Assembly (NCBI GenBank): GCA_021791995.1
Contig: JAJYVN010000036.1
Location: 1 to 15,502, forward strand
Length of the DNA stretch: 15,502 nt
From: Bacillota bacterium
GTDB taxonomy: Bacteria; Bacillota; Sulfobacillia; RBS10-35; JAJYVN01
Direction of reading: 5' to 3'
In this document: in pieces, positions 4,352 to 10,800 of the stretch
Position numbering within the stretch: position 1 is the first letter of the stretch
Layout of the letters: each line of letters opens with the position of its first letter
The notes under the pieces: generated by a model
The model's database searches: none
The model's input: the letters and a program-made list of their open reading frames with translations, nothing else
What the model was told of the DNA's origin: nothing
Translations under genes and position numbers: made by a program

Positions 4352-6511
4352 TTAGGACGCGTTATGTGGGCGGATGATGTAGTTCCACTCGCCATGGAAG
4401 GCGGATGGTTCGATTTGGATCGCCTTCAAGTCGGCGTCGGGGACTGCCACCCCGGTCGGATAAGGGGTGGTGTCGAGTTGGCAGTGGACCTTGAGGCCAG
4501 CTGCGGTGGTGGTGTTGGCAATGAGATTAACGATAACTTCGTGGGTCTCCAGGGGTCGGCCCCGCCAGTTCTGGGTGATGTGAGCGAATAGCCGATGCTC
4601 CACCTTGTTCCACTTGCTCGTAGCGGGCGGGAAGTGGCAGACGGCGAGGCTGAGTCCGGTCTCATCCGCGAGTTTCTGCAACTCCACCTTCCAGAGACGG
4701 GAACGCGCACTGTTGCTGCCGCCGCCGTCGGCGGTGATCAGGAGATGGGTGGCCCGGGGATACGCTGGCCGTCCCGTGGTCTGCCACCAACCGCGAATGC
4801 TGGCCACGGCGAAAGTGGCGGTATCATGATCGGTGCCGACGTTGACCCAGCCCTCGTTGCGGGCCAGGTCGTAGATGCCGTAAGGGCTGACCTTTCCCAG
4901 GTCCTTGAGCTGGAAGTCGTGGGTGCGTACGCGTTCGGGCTGACCTTCGAGCTGCCATTCTCGGCCGACGTTCTTGAAGTCGCCCACGATTTCTTTCTTC
5001 TTGGTGTCGACTGAAATGACTGGCTGCCCTTGCTCCTGGTAGTATTCGATCGTTGCGTTGATGTGCTCGAATTGGGCGTTGCGGTCTGGATGTTGCTTAC
5101 CCTCAAGCGTTTTGCGTGGTGCCTGCAGGCTGTATCCCATCTCGTGCAAGAGCTTGGCCACCAAGAAGTAGCTGACCGAGCGGCCCTCTTTGAGGGCGTT
5201 GAGTTCCGCCGCCAACTTGCGGGTGCTCTTGCAGGTCCAGCGGAGGGCGGATTCCGGGTGTCCACGAGTGGTGGGGGAGATCAAGTGATCCAGGTCGGCC
5301 AGCAATTCCGGGTCGGTCTCGACGGTGGGTTTGCGCCCTCCTCCTTTGCTGCGGACGCCCTCGGTCTCGACGGTCTCAGGATGGCGCAGTTCATGGATGC
5401 CGCGGCCAACGGTGTCCTTGCCCACGCCCAGCAGCGCGGCCACGCGCCGCAGTCCCCCGGAGCCGTAGGCGATGGCCTCCGCGCCCGCTAGTAGCCGGCG
5501 CTGCTTCTCGTCCAGAAAGGGCCGCACCATCTCGTAGCGTTGTTTGATGCGCGCCTCGGTCATCTCGTTCAGGGTTTGCTCAGCGGTGAGCACAGGCTCG
5601 CCTCCTCCAACGGGGGTGCCTGGGGCCGTTGGCTGCCATGTCGCGGCCGCCTCTGGGACAGAAGACGAGGACTCGGCCACCAGGGCCTCCCGCCAGTTGG
5701 GCACCAGCGGGTAGGCGAAGACCTCCCGCACCGTGCCCCCCGCCGCGTAGTTGCGATCCTGGCGTCCGCGGCCGGTGCTCTGGCCGAGGTGGACCCAGTT
5801 CGCCGCCCGGTAGCAGGTACCCCGCCATGGCGGCGATACGAACGTCTCGACGATGACCGGTTCGAACCCATAGCGCTCACGCCAGTCGCGTGGTAGACGG
5901 CGTAGGGCCAAGGCCAGAGCGTGACTGGCCAGATGGGGTACCCGCACGCCGGGGAGAATGAGAAAGCGGCTGTTGGCCACGATCCGTTGGCGGAAGCGTT
6001 GCTGCTGCGGTCGCGTCCAGCCCAGCCAGGCATCTCGCACCGCCACGTCCTTCGCCGCCGCGGCGAACAACAGCGCTCCCAAGATGACCGGCTGACCACC
6101 GAACTCGCCTCGGATCCAGTACCGCTGGTGGGCACCAAAGGCCTGCCGGAAGCCCAGTGGGTGCTCCTGTGCCACTGTGGCGTCCCACACGGCCCGCTCT
6201 TCGGGAGGCACCGGCTCTACCCGCACGCATCGCAACTCGCTCAGCGTCGCCGCAATCTCATTCCTGGGCAACGCCTGCGCCCGTGGCCGACCCGGCCGGG
6301 GTGCCGCACACGTGCGCTTGGGCGCAAGCTGCACCGTCCCCGCCGCCTCAAGTTGTTCCAATAGACGTAGACACGCGTCCATCCGCACTTGCCCGTTCGG
6401 AGCCTTCCAGGGCAGGTTCTCGCAAATGGTCCGTGCGAGCTCCCGTCGGCCCAGGGCCCCGAAGCGCTTGGCAGTCCAGCGAATCAACTCCAGATCCGCT
6501 GGACTGAACAT
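4352..6511 (-). CDS. DUF4338 (DruA-type) domain fused to ISAzo13-like DDE transposase
   Basis: Numbering is from ATG at 6511 (719 residues), which is preceded by GGGGA and fits the DUF4338 start MFSPADLELIRWTAKRFGALGRRELA; a TTG at 6541 would add ten residues. Residues 1-270 are DUF4338/DruA-like: RRELARTICENLPW, RDAWLGWT, NSRFLILPGVRVPHLASHALALALRRLPRDW, ETFVSP, GTCYRAANWVHLGQSTGRGRQD, VREVFAYPL. A 30-40 residue linker rich in Ser, Ala and Pro follows. Residues about 310-719 are ISAzo13-like: an HTH region (LRRVAALLGVGKDTVGRGIHEL), SVSYFLVAKLLHEMGYSLQAPRKT, and a DDE core with D502 (ISVDTKKKE), D595 (ITADGGGSN) and E638 (KWNKVEHRLF). The transposase would cut and join the element ends. DUF4338 is the signature domain of Druantia defence; its role here is unknown. 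No other Druantia gene is present. Confidence 0.9.
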   Translation of the reverse strand: MFSPADLELIRWTAKRFGALGRRELARTICENLPWKAPNGQVRMDACLRLLEQLEAAGTVQLAPKRTCAAPRPGRPRAQALPRNEIAATLSELRCVRVEPVPPEERAVWDATVAQEHPLGFRQAFGAHQRYWIRGEFGGQPVILGALLFAAAAKDVAVRDAWLGWTRPQQQRFRQRIVANSRFLILPGVRVPHLASHALALALRRLPRDWRERYGFEPVIVETFVSPPWRGTCYRAANWVHLGQSTGRGRQDRNYAAGGTVREVFAYPLVPNWREALVAESSSSVPEAAATWQPTAPGTPVGGGEPVLTAEQTLNEMTEARIKQRYEMVRPFLDEKQRRLLAGAEAIAYGSGGLRRVAALLGVGKDTVGRGIHELRHPETVETEGVRSKGGGRKPTVETDPELLADLDHLISPTTRGHPESALRWTCKSTRKLAAELNALKEGRSVSYFLVAKLLHEMGYSLQAPRKTLEGKQHPDRNAQFEHINATIEYYQEQGQPVISVDTKKKEIVGDFKNVGREWQLEGQPERVRTHDFQLKDLGKVSPYGIYDLARNEGWVNVGTDHDTATFAVASIRGWWQTTGRPAYPRATHLLITADGGGSNSARSRLWKVELQKLADETGLSLAVCHFPPATSKWNKVEHRLFAHITQNWRGRPLETHEVIVNLIANTTTAAGLKVHCQLDTTPYPTGVAVPDADLKAIQIEPSAFHGEWNYIIRPHNAS

Positions 6512-6620
6512 CCGGTCCCCGATCCAGAACGGAGGGTCCAACCGTGACGCCGCGGCGGTTCACCCCGAAGCTACGATACAATCTCGACCCATCCGTGTCA
6601 ACCCGTCCACCTTTGATCGA

Positions 6621-6634
6621 TGTCGGCTCCTAAG
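6621..6634 (-). repeat. Right terminal inverted repeat
   Basis: TGTCGGCTCCTAAG on the + strand, the inverted partner of 4329-4342 with one mismatch. It lies 80-110 bp upstream of the transposase start. Confidence 0.75.
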
Positions 6635-6742
6635 CGCCGCCCAGGTCGGCCCCTCGTTACGCACGCGGAGTAGCAGACAGTACTCGACCTCTGCTACGGC
6701 TACCGCGCGCCTGCCACAAATCTACACCCTTTACATGCCACG

Positions 6743-6985
6743 TTGCGCCGACCGCGTTGGGCGCGGGGACCTGGTACATGGTTGGAGCATGTACGGCACC
6801 TCGGCCTATGTCATGGTATCCTCGTGGCGGAACGGAACCCTGCCTGGACCATCGCTGCTTGCCCGCACTGTAGGCGTTTTGGTGAGAGGTTCTCGCCGGA
6901 TGGACGCGGCTACCCAAGCCGATTCCAGCGCACACATTGTGGCCGGACAGGCGGTGCGAACGTGGTGGCTGGTCGAAAGATGAAA
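6743..6985 (+). pseudogene. tnpB: Remnant of TnpB C-terminal zinc-ribbon region
   Basis: In this frame the translation reads HLGLCHGILVAERNPAWTIAACPHC, then FQRTHCGRTGGANVVAGRKM. This resembles the end of TnpB/OrfB nucleases, where a first CxxC pair, then FxCxxCG, then ADxNAARN form the zinc ribbon and the last RuvC acidic site. Two key residues are lost: the first Cys of the second pair is Arg (CGC at 6929-6931) and the Asp is Asn (AAC at 6959-6961). No earlier RuvC motif or N-terminal domain can be recognised, so the gene is a decayed fragment. The nearby insertion sequence may have removed the upstream part. The match rests on a short motif and could be disputed. Confidence 0.5.
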
Positions 6986-7260
6986 CAGAAGTGGCATCGG
7001 ACGTTCCGGTATCCCGCCCAGCCGGAAGCCGCCGCCGAAAGGATGGCGCAGCCGAGAGCCGAGAGGGCTCACCAGAGACGCTGGGGGCTAACGTCCGACG
7101 AACGACGGATGCCCCTCCGGTCGGCTGCTTTTGGGGCCTGCACTGGAAGGGGCAGGTTATTGGTCCGTCGTGAGTGCGCAAGCGGCTTGCCCCCAAGGAG
7201 CCGTAGAGCGACTCCCAATAGCCTGTCGACTCTGCTCAAGCGCGATGGAGCCGACTCCTG

Positions 7261-7355
7261 CTCCGCAAGGCGGAAAGGCACGGCACGCGATCGGCGCACG
7301 CCGGATTGAGGCCGCACGAACGGCGGCCGGCGCTGTTTGTCAGGCAAAAGTGGCA
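7261..7355 (+). repeat. Right end of TnpB-type element (repeat copy 2), possible omega-RNA 3' part
   Basis: This is the partner of the repeat at 1-95 (71 of 95 identical, no gaps). It lies about 275 bp downstream of the TnpB remnant, the usual place of a right end. The hairpin 7317-7332 is kept, with two pairs changed from A-T to G-C relative to copy 1. The hairpin 7291-7304 is kept with one pair changed to T-G. The block CTGTTTGTCAGGCAAA near the end is the best conserved part. The region between 6986 and 7260 holds further short inverted repeats (for example CCTGC/GCAGG) and no recognisable protein. That it was or is transcribed as an omega-RNA is inference. Confidence 0.6.
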
Positions 7356-7565
7356 ACGGATGGTGCCGGGGAGACATGGAAACGCATTCGGATAAGCTCC
7401 CCCCTTGCCAAGCGGGTCCTCGGATGCCACCCTGTGCTCTAGAGATCGGGCCGGATCTGTCTCGGGCGCCTTATCCGGATTTCCAGCAACGCTTTGTCGA
7501 GTCCGTGCCAATGACGCTGACCGGCCGGGCTATTTTTTGTGTGCAACGGCGTAGGGAGGTAATGC
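7356..7565 (+). other. Intergenic region upstream of the MscS gene
   Basis: About 210 bp lie between the repeat end and the channel gene. I see an AT-rich spot (CTATTTTTTG near 7530) and the ribosome binding site AGGGAGGT at 7553-7560, five bases before the ATG. No convincing -35 box or terminator is visible. Confidence 0.4.
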
Positions 7566-8477
7566 ATGCCGGGGGGATCATCACGTTCAGGTGGTTTCTA
7601 TGTGGCACTTGCCCTCATTCTTGGAGTAGCCCTGTATCTTGGTGTCCACAGCCTGTGGTTTGACCTCAACATCCTGCCCGTGTATTTGGGTAAGCCACTC
7701 GATGCGGGTATCGCCCTCATCGATGGTCTCATCCTATCCGCCTTTTTTGAACGAATGATCGCGGCCAGAAAGCATAACGGGCACGGCTTGGCCATGATGC
7801 GTCTATTGGTGCGCCTGGCCATCTACTCCGTGACTGGGGCGGTCGTGCTCGGTACCCTCGGCGTCAAGAATCTGGCCATCGGTGGCGCCACCGTAACGAT
7901 CATCCTCGGATTGGCAGGCCAGACGGTCCTCTCCAATCTCCTCGCAGGGGTCCTTTTGGCCATCTGGAAGCCGTTCGATGTGGGGGATCATGTGACGATT
8001 GTTGCTTGGCAGTATCCAGTGCTCGCGCCCACCTTTCCGCACGAAGCAGTACTGCCGGGGTATTCCGGCCGCATTACCGACATGGATGTCATGTATACAA
8101 AATGCATAACGGATGACGGGGTTCCCATGGTCATTCCCAATGGGGTCATGGTTTCTGCCGCCATTCAGAACCATGCGCGGGCGGGTTCCTTCCGGCACCG
8201 CTGGCGGTTTGATGTGACTTTGGACCTCGACCCGCGTGCCGCGTTAACCGCAGTGGAAGCCGCGCTTGATCGAGCGGCTTCGAGTGTGGGGCTCGACCCA
8301 CAATCCGTGGCTGGGTACGTTGAGGCTACGGACATCGGAACAGCCGTTTTTTCCATCGTGGTGCACTTTCATGTTGCTTCGACCCAAGAACAGCGTCTGC
8401 GGGCGGCGATCGTTCGCGAGGTCGCGTGTGGGATCCGTGCATTGCGGGCGCCGGCAGACGCTGTCCCGAAGGCATGA
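7566..8477 (+). CDS. MscS-family mechanosensitive ion channel
   Basis: MscS proteins are inner-membrane channels that open under membrane tension and protect against osmotic downshock. The 303-residue protein has hydrophobic segments near residues 11-30, 46-64 and 80-100. The pore-lining third helix follows (IGGATVTIILGLAGQTVLSNLLAGVLLAIWKPFDVGDHV, residues 105-143), then the beta domain (GRITDMDVMYTKCITDDGVPMVIPNGVM) and an alpha-beta C-terminal domain. Between GDHVTI and GRITDM there are about 20 extra residues (AWQYPVLAPTFPHEAVLPG), unlike the tight turn in most relatives. The start is well set by AGGGAGGT five bases upstream; a nearby ATG at 7562 is out of frame. It converges with the ABC transporter gene. 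Confidence 0.92.
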   Translation: MPGGSSRSGGFYVALALILGVALYLGVHSLWFDLNILPVYLGKPLDAGIALIDGLILSAFFERMIAARKHNGHGLAMMRLLVRLAIYSVTGAVVLGTLGVKNLAIGGATVTIILGLAGQTVLSNLLAGVLLAIWKPFDVGDHVTIVAWQYPVLAPTFPHEAVLPGYSGRITDMDVMYTKCITDDGVPMVIPNGVMVSAAIQNHARAGSFRHRWRFDVTLDLDPRAALTAVEAALDRAASSVGLDPQSVAGYVEATDIGTAVFSIVVHFHVASTQEQRLRAAIVREVACGIRALRAPADAVPKA

Positions 8478-8543
8478 TGCGCCCATGTGCCCTGGGGGCG
8501 GGCGCGTGCTTCCGTCCCGATCCGCACCGTCTCAAGGACAGCG

Positions 8544-10586
8544 TTATAAGTGGGGACCACCGCCGTGCGCCTGGGCCCCGTAAAGGGCCGCATAGAGTCC
8601 ACCTGCCGCGAGCAATTCCTCATGACGCCCTTCTTCGGCCAGATGTCCGCGATCCACAACGAGGATTCGATCCGCGTAGGTGATCGTGGACAGGCGGTGC
8701 GCAATCACAATAATCGTCGTTTCGCCGCGTCGCGTCTTGAGAGCTTCCATGACCGCATTTTCACTCAGCGTGTCTTGTGCGCTGGTCGCCTCGTCGAGCA
8801 TGAGGATCCGAGGGCGGCGTAACAGTGCGCGCGCGATGGCGACCCGCTGCCGTTGTCCCCCGGAGAGCCGCATACCACCCTCGCCCACAACGGTGTCGGG
8901 CCCATCCGGGAGGTCCCAGACGAAGTGGGCATTGGCCGCCCGAAGGGCGTCATCCACTGCCTCCGTGGAAACGCCATCCAAGCCGAAGGCGACATTATCG
9001 CGGATGCTGGCGCGGAAAAGGTAAACATCTTGCAGCACAATCGCGATCTGACTCCGCAGCGAATGCAGTGTTACGTCACGGATGTCATGGCCATCGAGCC
9101 GAATGCGCCCGCTCGTTGGATCATATAGGCGCGCGATCAGACCGGCGATCGTCGACTTGCCCCCACCGCTTGGGCCCACCAACCCGACGGTTTCGCCGGC
9201 TGCGATGCGAAACGAGATCCCGTCAATGGCAGGCGGTGGCGGAACCTCCTCGGAACGTTGGAGCAACTCGTCCGCGTAGCCCGAAAGGGGCGGTGGCGCA
9301 TAGTCCCCCAAGGAATCCGTGATGGGGGCCTCGGCACCATCGACCCCTCGATCCGGCGTTCCGCGGCCTTCCCGAGAGTGTTGCCGACTGCTCACAAGCG
9401 GAGATGCGAGCGGAGATGTTTGTGCATCCTCTGGGGTATCGGGCTCCGTGGGATAGCAGAAGACAACGTTGTCAAATTCGATATTCCCATGGATCGGGGG
9501 GAGCGCCTCGGCACCTGGGCGATCCTGAACGGACGGTTGGGTGTCCAGGTACTCGAAGATGCGCTCCCCGCCTGCGGCCGCCCGCTGGTACTGCGCGGCA
9601 AGGCCGGCGAAGGAGGTGAACGGGATGAAGAGGCTACTGCGCATGCCATTGATCAGAACGTAGGTGCCCAGGGAAATCTGGTGATTGATGACCTGGAGGC
9701 CACCATACATCAGAAAAAAGGCGGCAGAGCTGCCGGTGACGAGGCCCATGGTGTTGTTGTAGGCGGCCTGGAGGCGCATGGATGCCAGCTGGCGATCGAA
9801 GAGGCCGAGGTTCTCCGTCTCGAAACTCTGGATAACGTGTTCTTCGACGCCGAAGGTCTTGATGGTGATAAACCCTGCCAGGGCATCGTGCACCGCTGCG
9901 GTGAGTCGGGCCGTTTGGCGGCGGATGAAGCGGTTGGCGTTGCGGAGCCGATCATTAAAGAGCAGGATACAGCCAGCGATGGGTGGTCCGAAGAGTAGAA
10001 GTAGGTCAGTGAGGTGCGGATCCAAGGCCTCCATGATGAAGAGTCCCGTGACGAATGTGAAGATCTGCGCCAGGATCTGATTCACGTTGCTTGTGATAAA
10101 ATTTTGCATCGTATTAGTGTCATTCATCACCCGAGACATGATCTCTCCGATACCGGCGTGGATGTAAAAATCGGAGGAGAGGTACTGCACCTTGCGGAAG
10201 ATATCCCGCCGCAGTGCGTAGGTGAGTCGCTGCCCCAGGATGCGCGTGGCGTAGCTCCGCACGAAACCGATCCCTGATGTTACAAGCCGCAGCACCAATA
10301 GGCCCAGAGCGAGAACCACGAGGGTTGGCAACGCGCCATGCGACCAATGGCCTGCGCGCAGCACCGCCTGGATGACGACGGTAAACGATTTGGTAAAAAG
10401 CGTGCTGCTGTGTGAGGTGCTGGTGTCACCAGGCACCAGCACCTCGTCAATGAGGTAGCGATTGGCCAACTGCGGGATTTGACCGAGTGCAGAAGTCACT
10501 AGGGTCAAGGTGAGCGTGGCCGTGACCAGTGGCCACATGGGCACAAGGTAGGTCAGCATGCGGCGAAGCGTCCCCGGACCCACCAA
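8544..10586 (-). CDS. ABC exporter half-transporter (membrane and ATPase domains fused)
   Basis: The 680-residue protein is a type IV (exporter) ABC subunit. Six membrane helices span about residues 10-330, with ANRYLIDEVL near the first loop and GIGEIMSRVMNDTNTM as coupling region. The ATPase has Walker A GPSGGGKST (471-479), Q-loop Q519, signature LSGGQ (574-578), Walker B ILMLDEA (594-600) and H-loop H630, all intact. Between the first ATPase strand (FDNVVFCYPTE) and AIDGISF there are about 70 extra residues (381-450) rich in Pro, Ser, Asp and Glu. The partner could be itself or another half-transporter; the substrate is unknown. TTG at 10586 and GTG at 10583 lack a clear ribosome binding site; ATG at 10559 is an alternative. 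The gene follows the GH3 gene by about 215 bp. Confidence 0.93.
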   Translation of the reverse strand: MVGPGTLRRMLTYLVPMWPLVTATLTLTLVTSALGQIPQLANRYLIDEVLVPGDTSTSHSSTLFTKSFTVVIQAVLRAGHWSHGALPTLVVLALGLLVLRLVTSGIGFVRSYATRILGQRLTYALRRDIFRKVQYLSSDFYIHAGIGEIMSRVMNDTNTMQNFITSNVNQILAQIFTFVTGLFIMEALDPHLTDLLLLFGPPIAGCILLFNDRLRNANRFIRRQTARLTAAVHDALAGFITIKTFGVEEHVIQSFETENLGLFDRQLASMRLQAAYNNTMGLVTGSSAAFFLMYGGLQVINHQISLGTYVLINGMRSSLFIPFTSFAGLAAQYQRAAAGGERIFEYLDTQPSVQDRPGAEALPPIHGNIEFDNVVFCYPTEPDTPEDAQTSPLASPLVSSRQHSREGRGTPDRGVDGAEAPITDSLGDYAPPPLSGYADELLQRSEEVPPPPAIDGISFRIAAGETVGLVGPSGGGKSTIAGLIARLYDPTSGRIRLDGHDIRDVTLHSLRSQIAIVLQDVYLFRASIRDNVAFGLDGVSTEAVDDALRAANAHFVWDLPDGPDTVVGEGGMRLSGGQRQRVAIARALLRRPRILMLDEATSAQDTLSENAVMEALKTRRGETTIIVIAHRLSTITYADRILVVDRGHLAEEGRHEELLAAGGLYAALYGAQAHGGGPHL

Positions 10587-10766
10587 GACCGGGGCGGGTG
10601 CCCGTTCACCCCGACGGGATCGGTTTCGGTTCGATTTGCTATCAGGAGTGGGAATCGAGATGCCACCTCCGCCAGCGGGCGTAATGCCCTTTCAACGCAT
10701 TTTCCACGCGTGGCCCGTTCCCTGCTGTCAGGATGCGAGGGTTGCGCGTGGAATACGGTGGTTGGT

Positions 10767-10791
10767 GTCCTGCCGGGCGGTCAGGACCGCC
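10767..10791 (-). terminator. Possible hairpin after the GH3 gene
   Basis: Two overlapping stems compete: GTCCTG with CAGGAC (10767-10772, 10782-10787) and GGCGGT with ACCGCC (10776-10781, 10786-10791, 4-base loop). Both lie just past the GH3 stop. No T-run follows on the - strand, so it may be Rho-dependent or not a terminator at all. Confidence 0.3.
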
Positions 10792-10800
10792 GTGCTGTCG

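Larger units (their letters stand above)
4329..6634 (-). mobile_element. ISAzo13-like insertion sequence carrying a DUF4338-transposase fusion
   Basis: The element is 2306 bp. It is bounded by inverted repeats at 4329-4342 and 6621-6634 that match at 13 of 14 positions. The single long gene on the - strand stops ten bases inside the left repeat and starts 110-123 bases inside the right repeat. Flanking bases (GTTGCGCA on the left, CGCCGCCC on the right) show no clear target duplication, so the ends or the insertion history may have changed. The reading frame and catalytic residues are intact, so the element may still be active. Family placement rests on the transposase C-terminal half. Confidence 0.8.

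Noticed and set aside
4595..5014. + strand frames inside the insertion sequence
   Set aside because: They are antisense to the DDE transposase core and show no protein features.
4352..6511. A Druantia anti-phage system
   Set aside because: Only a DUF4338 domain is present, fused to a transposase. No DruE-like helicase or other Druantia gene occurs in the window.
9258..9998. Long + strand frame inside the ABC transporter gene
   Set aside because: It is antisense to the conserved ATPase and membrane domains and has no recognisable motif.
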